64,000 nucleotides of DNA from Apostichopus japonicus (lineage: Eukaryota > Echinodermata > Holothuroidea > Aspidochirotida > Stichopodidae). Position 1 is the stretch's first letter; the number at the start of each line of letters is the position of its first letter. This document shows, piece by piece, positions 54,006 through 64,000 of this stretch. Where the stretch lies: positions 5,094,499 through 5,158,498 of the forward strand of contig NC_092565.1 in NCBI RefSeq assembly GCF_037975245.1, in the 5' to 3' direction. Made by a program: the position numbers and the translations under genes. Below the pieces are notes generated by a model. That model was not told the DNA's origin. It searched no databases and was given only the letters and a program-made list of their open reading frames with translations.

Positions 54006-54645
54006 GGAGAGGAGAGGAGAGGAGAGGAGAGGAGAGGAGAGGAGAGGAGAGGAGAGGAGAGGAGAGGAGAGGAGAGGAGAGGAGAGGAGAGGAGAGGAGA
54101 GGAGAGGAGAGGAGAGGAGAGGAGAGGAGAGGAGAGGAGAGGAGAGGAGAGGAGAGGAGAGGAGAGGAGAGGAGAGGAGAGGAGAGGAGAGGAGAGGAGA
54201 GGAGAGGAGAGGAGAGGAGAGGAGAGGAGAGGAGAGGAGAGGAGAGGAGAGGAGAGGAGAGGAGAGGAGAGGAGAGGAGAGGAGAGGAGAGGAGAGGAGA
54301 GGAGAGGAGAGGAGAGGAGAGGAGAGGAGAGGAGAGGAGAGGAGAGGAGAGGAGAGGAGAGGAGAGGAGAGGAGAGGAGAGGAGAGGAGAGGAGAGGAGA
54401 GGAGAGGAGAGGAGAGGAGAGGAGAGGAGAGGAGAGGAGAGGAGAGGAGAGGAGAGGAGAGGAGAGGAGAGGAGAGGAGAGGAGAGGAGAGGAGAGGAGA
54501 GGAGAGGAGAGGAGAGGAGAGGAGAGGAGAGGAGAGGAGAGGAGAGGAGAGGAGAGGAGAGGAGAGGAGAGGAGAGGAGAGGAGAGGAGAGGAGAGGAGA
54601 GGAGAGGAGAGGAGAGGAGAGGAGAGGAGAGGAGAGGAGAGGAGA
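54006..54645. repeat. Perfect (GGAGA)128 microsatellite
   Basis: 640 bp of uninterrupted GGAGA, 128 copies, with no substitution visible. All frames are open and give ERRGE-type repeats on one strand and SSPLL-type on the other; these are not genes. The plus strand is pure purine. Confidence 0.97.
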
Positions 54646-55616
54646 TATACATCAACGGCAAATATCACCATGCATATCCCTGACATCCTCAAAGATGTTC
54701 CTCAACGTTTTTAGCAATTTTTAACACACTAAATATTGGGTCACAACAATAATGATGCCATTACAACAAGTACCGCGGTGGGGTAGGCGGGATTTTATGA
54801 CACCAGTCCAGAAATCCAACAACCAGGTGACACCCTTTTTGGAGTAAAGGTTTGCCAAAACAACTACTTTACATGACAGATATGTTGTTCCTTGCCGAGT
54901 ACGTTAACCTGTTTGTTTTTAGATTTACGAAATTTTTCGTAAGGAAATTTAATTATGAGACGTTTAAATGATTTGTCGAAGCCAACACACTCTGAAGCCA
55001 TTGAAAACGATAAGAAAGGATCCGCGCGTTGTTTTATCCCGACAACTGTCACGTCTTTCAAAGTCTTTCCAATTAATGTGAAAACAATGCTACACGCAAT
55101 TACGATTCAACTGCTTCCATTATCATGACATATTAAGTTAACCCCCACCGTAGTAGAACGTGTAACCTTAGCTAGTGTGGTCCAATCATTTCGTGAAGTC
55201 ACTGTGGTGAAAAGTACCAGAAATAGCACGGAATGCAGCCTTAGCACAACAGATTAAACTGCTGTATGCTATTTTAGAATGTCTTCAGATTTTAATGTAA
55301 CCCAGAATTGTCAATCTTACATCGCTATTTTGAGCAACTTCCCTTGAAGAAGCCTGCTGTGTTTCACAGAGATATCACGAAATTCAAGGAATTTGGTGGC
55401 GTTGTCCTTTACTAACTTACTTTTGTTTTCATCTTGAAGTGGGACTATATACAACTATTGAGAAGATTGCTCTAATACTTTTAATATCTCTAATATCTTA
55501 AAAATTCTTTTTTAAGACCAACTCTTTGTAATGATCACAATGGAATGGCATCGTGGGAAATCACTAGCATCATCTTTCAGTCTTGGGAGCTTAAAATATA
55601 TTATATTCATTCTATA
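54646..55616. other. No gene recognised
   Basis: Unique sequence between the GGAGA microsatellite and the CT-rich block. Only short frames. Confidence 0.6.
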
Positions 55617-55936
55617 TCTGTCTGTCTGGTTATTTGTCTGTCTGTCTGTTTGTCTGTTTGTCTTTGTAATCTGTCTGTCTCTATATGTCTCTTTGTCGGT
55701 CTTTCCGTCCCACTCTCAGTTCTTTCGTTGTCTCACTCCACCCACCTCTCTCTGTCTCCATTAGTCTTTTCCTGTCACGCTATCTGCTTGTGTGTCTGTC
55801 CATCCCATCTGGCAGTTCGTATGTCTGTGCGTCTGTCTGTTCGTATTTCTGCCCCCCTCTCTCTCTCTCCACATCTTCCCACCTTTCATTCTCTCTCCAC
55901 TTCTTTCATTAATTCACTATCTCTCTCGCTAATGAT
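55617..55936 (+). repeat. (CTGT)n and CT-rich polypyrimidine block
   Basis: CTGTCTGTTTGTCTG repeats grade into CTCTCTC. The Ser/Leu/Val-rich plus frames over it are artefacts of composition. Confidence 0.85.
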
Positions 55937-56326
55937 CCCAAACGGGTTGTCGTCAAAAGAATAGCTTCATTGCGACATATTTCAATGGATTCGTCTGTAT
56001 CGGAGACATTTGTTGTCATGAATGACAATGTCCTCAAATATTTCCTACGAAACCGATATGGCTGTGAAGCTATGCAGAATGCAAATTGTGGTTCATCATT
56101 TCAAAAAATGAAATCAATTTGAAGCTGTACTAGCAGGTTGTGTCTTGTCGTATAATCGATAATCGATATTCGATGTAATCGTGATATATAAATGGACACC
56201 AGTCTGATCCTCCTGTTACAACAACTTAATAATATGTAACTATATATAGCGATTTATTAATCGTTCAAACTAGTTTGAACAGTTTGCATTTGGAGAAAAC
56301 GACACCCACTGTGTTTGACTATAATG

Positions 56327-56905
56327 CAGTGGCAGACTGGTCACACTGGCATTTGGGCAATGCCCGGTGGGCCGGTGGGCCGATGGGCCGGTGGGCCGAT
56401 GGGCTGGGGGAGCCTGGTAAAAAATACAGCCCATTTCACAGTAGTTAATAGAATACAGACGGGCTGTGTAGAAATATATTTTTAACTGTGGGAATCAGCT
56501 CATGAAATCACCATGTTAGTTAGTCTGTTAGTTCGTAACAAGAGAACGTGCTATTGGCAACCCGTCCGTGCTAATTGATTTTATTTAGGTGTTTTTTTTC
56601 TTTTTTTTTCAAGCATGTTGTCACAAAGTGCTTGAAAAACTAAATAAAATCCAGTCTAAAATATATATTGTCTATATTTGTTTACGTGTTTAACTTTCCT
56701 CAGTTTATTTTTGGGTCATTTTTAAATGATTATTGTAACCTACAAAATTGAGAAATATAGCACCATTTTGCATTTAGGCATTCCTTAACTTCAAAAAGAT
56801 CTCTCCCCTAGGACGGCGATCACTTTGTAAGTAGCATATCAATGAATAATGGGCAGGTCTAGGTGGAAAATGCCCGGGCTGGTTTCAAGACCCAGTCCGC
56901 CCCTG
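56327..56905. mobile_element. hAT-like MITE, 579 bp
   Basis: The left end CAGTGGCAGACTGG and right end CCAGTCCGCCCCTG are inverted repeats, flanked by a perfect 8-bp duplication CTATAATG (56319-56326 and 56906-56913). The subterminal GGGCAATGCCCGGTGGGCC is a type I recall from hAT-derived repeats of other animals. No transposase is present. Confidence 0.87.
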
Positions 56906-56913
56906 CTATAATG

Positions 56914-58051
56914 TCATGGTGCCTGGTCCTGTTGTGGCGAACTATATACAATACCGTGCTGTATATTTCCAGAGACATTGTCTTCCTTTTAAACTAGACT
57001 TTTGGAACATATCATTTCCACAATTTGCAGTTGTAAGTATAAATGCCAAGAAGAGAACTAATGGAATTTGAGACATATACTTTAAACCAAGGAGATAAAT
57101 AAAATCCACAATAAATATCCACAAGTTTATTGTTTTCCTTCGTGACATATACTCACCGTTCGAATGAAATGTCGAGTGTTACTGGAAGTCAAATTAAAAC
57201 ATAAAACCTGCCTGCGAGTTCTGGACGAGGCCTATAGCCGTAGCCAAACTTTCTTGTCACACAATAGTCTAATAACAACATGTGAAAGGAAAAAACAGTG
57301 TCGGTAACACATTACACTATAGGTGATACACATTAGTTGATCTTTGCAGAAGGTCGCCGTTTTCTATAGTACTTCAAGTCAAAGGGCTAAACTTTTATAA
57401 ATAATGAATAGCTACCATAAGTGAAATTTCTTAGCTTTATCACATGTGTAATTTGTCAATTTTAATTCTTATAGTTCTTATGGCTTTATTTGTGAATATT
57501 ATATATTTATTTTAGTTCCAAGTCTCTTATTTGAAAGGGTGTACAGGCCTCCGGGCTACAGGAATTTGGTTTCCTTTTGTACATCCTGATCCGCTTTGTG
57601 TTTTCTTACTTTGTTGTTTGTATACTGGTCTTGTGATTGGATCAAATATATAATGAAATGAAATGAAAACAAAATACAAATTAGCCCCAGTTGTAATTGA
57701 ACACCGTGGTTTCATTATATGGAATGATTATTTTGATTTTCTTCTTTCTCTATATCTGTCCATTTTTGCACCCCAACTTTCACCTCTAGAATATAGAAAA
57801 TACCTTATTAGACGGATAGACCATATATGCTTAGAAAACTCGAAAGCATTCACAGTCAATTAATTAAAGTGAACCACAGAGGGTATTTTCTGTATGTATA
57901 TTTGATCATTCAGAACAGCCAAATCAAATTTTCTATACTTCATAACTCACAGTTAAGCACTATATAAATTTTGTAAACGAAGAACACAAGAAACAAACTG
58001 ATTCAAATTGTTTAAACTCACCGATAACAGTAACTACTGTTCATGTCTTGC
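56914..58051. other. No gene recognised; possible LINE 3' tail
   Basis: Around 57540-57675 a segment ends in AATGAAATGAAATGAAAAC, resembling the TGAA-type tails of L2-like LINEs. No reverse-transcriptase sequence precedes it, so the assignment is weak. Confidence 0.3.
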
Positions 58052-58490
58052 AACACATGTTACCGTGTTACGAACACACAAAGTAGTAACTATACTGATG
58101 CATGATTGTGGGACATGGCCGGTATAGTTGCTGTACCAACCATTTAGTGCGAGTTCATTTATACGCGATTCTAAAATGAAGTCTTATCTAGTCGTTTTAA
58201 GCTATAAATAGGCCTATGGATACACCCGAACATGAACCTCTCTTCTTTCTCGGCATGACGAATTGGCGTAATTTAAAGAGAGGTGTGAACTGGAATCAAG
58301 CGGTACCGTAGCTACTTTCGTTCATCTTGTAGGCATTCTTATCTTCATAGACTCCTTGTCCAGTCGCGCAGTTCTTTGTCTTACATGGGAACAAGTTAAC
58401 AGCTTTGCAGTTGTCACAGTGCCACCTGTAACACATGTTACCATGTTACGAACACAAATTAGTAATTACCGATGCACAGTTGTGGGACAT
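58052..58490 (+). repeat. Two-copy dispersed duplication
   Basis: AACACATGTTACC-TGTTACGAACACA, AGTAA and GATGCA-G-TTGTGGGACATG occur at 58052-58116 and 58430-58490. The sequence between them is unique. Confidence 0.75.
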
Positions 58491-59004
58491 GAACATAAGT
58501 TGTACCATATATGAGTATCGTCTGCTCACTGACAGCGTACTCTGCCACAGGATTGAGTAAATTGGTGGCAGTATTGACTTTCTACCAACAAGTTCAATGT
58601 AGTTTATATGTTATGTACTTCTGCATCTGGTGAAGTTGTTAATCAGTCTACCTGTAAAGGAGAGACTTTTGCACTCATAAACTTGCGAAAATGTGTACGA
58701 TAGTTTGTCTATGATGATTTACCTTTCCATTCATAACTGTACTATGACTGTACTGGCTATAATGCTGGGCTATTTATTTGTTCTACACGATCATCATGCC
58801 TGGCACCATTACGTGATGTCTCTCTCCCTTTCTCCGAGTTCCTGTAGCTGCCAGAGAGCAGTTCGAATGACACATTTAACATTTAACCTCAAGTCATTAG
58901 TTGTAGCTTCCCTTGCACTGAGTTTAGCGAAAATAGTTCACAGTGTAGGTTCCATATTAAAGTCAAGACATTTGTTGGCGTATGCGTCGGGTAAATGTGT
59001 TGGT

Positions 59005-59090
59005 ACACAAACAGGGATGTCCCTCCACACCCCCCCTTCTCAATTAGGAACACAAACAGGGATGTCCCCCACCCCCTTCTCAATTAGGAG
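59005..59090 (+). repeat. Two-copy tandem repeat, about 43 bp
   Basis: ACACAAACAGGGATGTCCC followed by a C-rich stretch and CTTCTCAATTAGGA occurs twice in tandem (59005-59049 and 59050-59090). Confidence 0.9.
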
Positions 59091-59603
59091 AAGGTTGACA
59101 CCAGATATAGTATGCATGCAACTTTAGAATAATAACTCTTTAAATGTCAACAGATGTAAAACGTTAGCTTTCATAAAGTTTGCAGAGCTTAAGTGAAAAA
59201 TTCCGAAATCAATATGGACTACGGTATGCAATGAAGCCAAATACAAAAGTCTTTTCACCTTCTTGGAAGTATTAGTTATGATATGAATTTTCAATTTTAT
59301 TTGAAATTATTCTTCCAGCGAGACTCCCTCTGTTCCCAAGATCACATCATTATGTAGAACACTACATTCGATCGACAGGCAAGAGAGATTTTTACCCGCA
59401 GTTGTTTCCGGATACCAGCTGGGGCACCACGGTCTTAAAAATCTGTTAGTCAATTGCTTCTATACTGACCCAGTCATTAAAGCACTTATCTCAAAGAATC
59501 TAGGATTTAATTTTTATGGATATGGGGACGAGTTGGGAGGGGGGGGGGGCATGAGTGAATCATTATTAACTGTTAATTACAGGCTGACATTCCAAATAGT
59601 ATA

Positions 59604-59990
59604 CAAATAATAAATGGTTATGAGTGCAATAGTGCAAATATTCATGAGTTGAAAGATGGAATGTTCCATACAACGAGGCGCAGCCGAGTTGAATGGAACA
59701 AATTACATCTTTCAACTCATGAAATATTTGCACTATTGCACGAATGGAAACCATTCATTATTTGTTTTATACAACACCTTCAAATTTGGATATAATTGGA
59801 TGTAAAATGCACTCATGCAACAGATTGTTTTGAACAGACAGGTTTCTCTGCTCTCTTACCATTGAAAAAAAGTGCTATCAAATAAGTATAACACATGGTT
59901 CTATTTCATAGAGTGCAATAGAGCGGATTTTGCATGCAATCGACGAGCAATTGACCAAATGGCCGGAATATAATTAGGTTTTGTATAATA
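59604..59990. repeat. Hairpin element, copy A
   Basis: Begins with two inverted arms of about 70 bp (59604-59673 and 59687-59764) around the spacer GAGGCGCAGCCGA. About 225 bp of unique sequence follows, ending AGGTTTTGTATAATA. The left arm has a small deletion relative to the right. It is nearly identical to copy B, which starts 389 bp later. Confidence 0.87.
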
Positions 59991-59992
59991 AA

Positions 59993-60382
59993 CAAATAAT
60001 AAATGGTTATGAGTGCAATAGTGCAAATATTTCATGAGTTGAAAGATGTAATTTGTTCCATTCAACGAGGCGCAGCCGAGTTGAATGGAACAAATTACAT
60101 CTTTCAACTCATGAAATATTTGCACTATTGCACGAATGGAAACCATTTATTATTTGTTTTATACAACACCTTCAAATTTGGATATAATTGGATGTAAATT
60201 CCACTCATGCAACAGATTGTTTTGAACAGACAGGTTTCTTTGCTCTCTTACCATTGAAAAAAGTGCTATCAAAAAAGTATAACACATGGTTCTATTTCAT
60301 AGAGTGCAATAGAGCGGATTTTGCATGCTATCGACGAGCAATTGACCAATCAAATGGCCGGAATATAATTAGGTGTTGTATA
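59993..60382. repeat. Hairpin element, copy B
   Basis: Arms 59993-60066 and 60080-60156 are almost perfect complements around the same spacer GAGGCGCAGCCGA. The following 223 bp are bounded by TATACAACACCT (60160) and AGGTGTTGTATA (60371), a second set of inverted ends. No protein is encoded; the frames seen are mirror images of one arm. It looks like a MITE-type element duplicated in tandem. Confidence 0.87.
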
Positions 60383-60876
60383 ATACCCTATAATTACTCA
60401 CTACAGTAGAGATATACCTTTTTAATATTCTCTCCCTTCTAGCATGTATAAACTGCATATACCTAATGCTGTATGAGTGATTTGATTGGTTCTTTTGGAG
60501 CCATGTTCAAATCACTGTTTCCATCATTTACCACCATTTACTATGAAACAAGATTTTCATGCAGCCAGTAATCTCGGTAGTTGCTAGAGTTTATGGCAAG
60601 AGGTTATGTAACGGAAAGTGGTTGAGTCAGAAGATCCAGCTGTTTTTTTTTTAATTGTTGACCAGGAGTTAATATAGATGGGTGTAGACTGGTTTGGAGT
60701 TGAAGGTAGGGGTGGGGTCGGTATAGGTAGTGGAGAATTTCTGTGTTTCGTTTGGACTGCATTCTCGACATAATCAATTAGGCTAGGAATATAACCATGT
60801 TTCTTATGATTCAGTCCATTTAATATTATTAGCAATGAAATGGTTAACATTATGGTTCAATATTAATTTGCCAACG

Positions 60877-63800
60877 ATTGACTCTAGCCCAGTGACAAAC
60901 CAACACCATCACCAATAATAGACTCTAGCCTGACAAACCAAACTCATCACCTATAATAGACTCTATCCCTGACAAACCAAACCCTTCACCAATAATAGAC
61001 TCTATCCTGAAAAACCAAACCCATCACCTATAATAGACTCTAGCCTGACAAACCAAACCCATCACCTATAATAGACTCTATCCTGACAAACCAAACTCAT
61101 CACCTATAATAGACTCTATCCCTGACAAACCAAACCCTTCACCAATAATAGACTCTATCCTGACAAACCAAACCCATCACCTATAATAGACTCTAGCCTG
61201 ACAAACCAAACTCATCACCTATAATAGACTCTATCCCTGACAAACCAAACCCATCACATATAATAGACTCTATCCTGACAAACCCAACCCATCACATATA
61301 ATAGACTCTAGCCTGACAAACCAAACTCATCACCTATAATAGACTCTATCCTGACAAACCAAACCCATCACATATAATAGACTCTAGCCTGACAAACCAA
61401 ACCCATCACATATAATAGACTCTAGCCTGACAAACCAAACCCATCACATAGTATAGACTCTATCCTGACAAACCCAACCCATCACATAGTATAGACTCTA
61501 GCCTGACAAACCAAACTCATCACCTATAATAGACTCTATCCTGACAAACCAAACCCATCACATATTATAGACTCTATCCTGACAAACCAAACCCATCACC
61601 TATAATAGACTCTAGCCTGACAAACCAAACCCATCACCTATAATAGACTCTAGCCTGACAAACCAAACCCATCACCAATAACAGACTCTAGCCTGACAAA
61701 CCAAACCCATCACCTATAATAGACTCTAGCCTGACAAACCAAACCCATCACTAATAATAGACTCTAGCCTGACAAACCAAACCCATCACATAGTATAGAC
61801 TCTATCCTGACAAACCAAACCCATCACCTATAATAGACTCTATCCTGACAAACCAAACTCATCACCTATAATAGACTCTATCCCTGACAAACCAAACCCT
61901 TCACCAATAATAGACTCTATCCTGACAAACCAAACCCATCACCTATAATAGACTCTAGCCTGACAAACCAAACTCATCACCTATAATAGACTCTATCCTG
62001 ACAAACCAAACCAATCACATAGTATAGACTCTAGCCTGACAAACCAAACTCATCACCTATAATAGACTCTATCCTGACAAACCAAACCCATCACATATAA
62101 TAGACTCTAGCCTGACAAACCAAACCCATCACATATAATAGACTCTAGCCTGACAAACCAAACCCATCACATAGTATAGACTCTATCCTGACAAACCCAA
62201 CCCATCACATAGTATAGACTCTAGCCTGACAAACCAAACTCATCACCTATAATAGACTCTATCCTGACAAACCAAACCCATCACATATTATAGACTCTAT
62301 CCTGACAAACCAAACCCATCACCTATAATAGACTCTAGCCTGACAAACCAAACCCATCACCTATAATAGACTCTAGCCTGACAAACCAAACCCATCACCA
62401 ATAATAGACTCTAGCCTGACAAACCAAACCCATCACATATAATAGACTCTATCCTGACCAACCAAACCCAACACCAATAATAGACTCTATCCTGACAAAC
62501 CAAACCCATCACATATAATAGACTCTAGCCTGACAAACCAAACCCATCACCAATAATAGACTCTAGCCTGACAAACCAAACCCATCACCAATAATAGACT
62601 CTATCCTGACAAACCAAACCCATCACCTATAATAGACTCTAGCCGGACAAACCAAACCCATCACATATAATAGACTCTAGCCTGACAAACCAAACCCATC
62701 ACCAATAATAGACTCTAGCCTGACAAACCAAACCCATCACCTATAATAGACTCTATCCTGACAAACCAAACCCATCACATATAATAGACTCTAGCCTGAC
62801 AAACCAAACCCATCACCAATAATAGACTCTAGCCTGACAAACCAAACCCATCACCAATAATAGACTCTAGCCTGACAAACCAAACCCATCACCTATAATA
62901 GACTCTAGCCGGACAAACCAAACCCATCACATAGTATAGACTCTATCCTGACAAACCAAACCCATCACATATTATAGACTCTAGCCTGACAAACCAAACC
63001 CATCACCTATAATAGACTCTATCCTGACAAACCAAACCCATCACATATAATAGACTCTATCCTGACAAACCAAACCCATCACATATTATAGACTCTAGCC
63101 TGACAAACCAAACCCATCACATATAATAGACTCTAGCCTGACAAACCAAACCCATCACCAATAATAGACTCTAGCCTGACAAACCAAACCCATCACATAT
63201 AATAGACTCTATCCTGACAAACCAAACCCATCACATATAATAGACTCTAGCCTGACAAACCAAACCCATCACCAATAATAGACTCTATCCTGACAAACCA
63301 AACCCATCACATAGTATAGACTCTATCCTGACAAATCCAACCCATCACATATTATAGACTCTAGCCTGACAAACCAAACCCATCACCTATAATAGACTCT
63401 ATCCTGACAAACCAAACCCATCACATATAATAGACTCTAGCCTGACAAACCAAACCCATCACCAATAATAGACTCTAGCCTGACAAACCAAACCCATCAC
63501 CAATAATAGACTCTATCCTGACAAACCAAACCCATCACATAGTATAGACTCTATCCTGACAAACCAAACCCATCACATATTATAGACTCTATCCTGACAA
63601 ACCAAACCCATCACCTATAATAGACTCTAGCCTGACAAACCAAACCCATCACCAATAATAGACTCTAGCCTGACAAACCAAACCCATCACATAGTATAGA
63701 CTCTAGCCTGACAAACCAAACCCATCACCAATAATAGACTCTATCCTGACAAACCAAACCCATCACATATTATAGACTCTATCCTGACAAACCAAACCCA

Positions 63801-63979
63801 TCACCTATAATAGACTCTAGCCTGACAAACCAAACCCATCACCAATAATAGACTCTAGCCTGACAAACCAAACCCATCACATATAATAGACTCTATCCTG
63901 ACAAACCAAACCCATCACCAATAATAGACTCTATCCTGACAAACCAAACCCATCACCTATAATAGACTCTATCCTGACA
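60877..63979. repeat. 38-bp minisatellite array, about 81 copies
   Basis: The consensus unit is about 38 bp, containing AGACTCTA(G/T)CCTGAC and AAACCAAACCCATCAC, with a variable 3' end (CTATAAT, CAATAAT, ATATAAT, ATAGTAT, ATATTAT). Some units carry an extra C (TATCCCTG). Units contain TAG stops and are not a multiple of three, so the array is non-coding. It begins with a degenerate unit and ends 21 bp before the window edge. Higher-order duplication of 19-20 units is visible. Confidence 0.95.
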
Positions 63980-64000
63980 TCAAAATTTGATAAGCGTAAA

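Noticed and set aside
53832-54724. Long open frames over 220-286 codons of ERRGE or SSPLL repeats on both strands
   Set aside because: All are translations of one perfect GGAGA microsatellite; no frame has a unique coding segment or splice support.
55531-55964. Ser/Leu/Val-rich plus-strand frames
   Set aside because: Caused by the CTGT and CT microsatellite.
60877-63979. CRISPR array
   Set aside because: The 38-bp units are contiguous with no unique spacers, in a eukaryotic genome without cas genes; this is a minisatellite.

Overview
The window is AT-rich, intron-rich eukaryotic DNA, dominated by microsatellites, minisatellites and small DNA transposons. No bacterial-type gene organisation is visible. 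Splice sites, an Hsp70-family gene in pieces, a tRNA-derived SINE, Ty1/copia gag remains and many hAT-type miniature transposons indicate an animal. The repeat style (frequent TAGGCCTA words, long poly-G/C runs, CAGTGGCG-type termini) suggests a marine invertebrate, possibly an echinoderm such as a sea cucumber. That placement is an inference and was not tested.

The only gene recognised with confidence is a plus-strand, four-exon Hsp70-family gene (34790-40499). The spliced model is 533 codons. It begins with a signal-peptide-like segment encoded by two small exons, continues with a complete nucleotide-binding-domain fold and a beta substrate-binding domain, and stops before the helical lid. 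By-eye alignment shows that many residues that contact or hydrolyse ATP in Hsc70 are replaced, although the frame is intact. It looks like an ER-targeted, lid-less pseudo-ATPase of the Hsp70 family, and is the best candidate here for something undescribed.

Layout: 1-11.8 kb has no recognised gene, but short duplications and an AC-rich minisatellite. 11.87-14.75 kb is an ACGTACGTA palindromic array split by a 2.1-kb inverted-repeat element that itself carries a nested hAT-like MITE. 14.7-26.4 kb has no recognised gene and contains long (TA)n tracts. 26.5-26.8 kb is a hAT-like MITE, followed by an AC-skewed block. 29.5-30.1 kb has a TA tract and a palindromic element. 31.45-33.08 kb is a hAT-like element with a second one nested inside, each with perfect 8-bp target duplications. 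33.5 kb has a truncated SINE. 34.8-40.5 kb is the Hsp70-like gene, with a cruciform-prone TA/CCGATAT array in intron 1. 41.74 kb has a full SINE copy. 42-49.5 kb holds several unrecognised minus-strand open stretches and a decayed copia gag with primer-binding site. 49.6 and 56.3 kb are further hAT-like MITEs. 54.0-54.6 kb is a perfect 128-copy GGAGA microsatellite. 59.6-60.4 kb is a tandem pair of hairpin elements. 60.9-64.0 kb is an 38-bp minisatellite with higher-order repeats.

Apart from the Hsp70-like gene, most open reading frames are explained by simple repeats, strand-skewed composition or chance. I saw no CRISPR array, operon, rRNA or functional tRNA gene.
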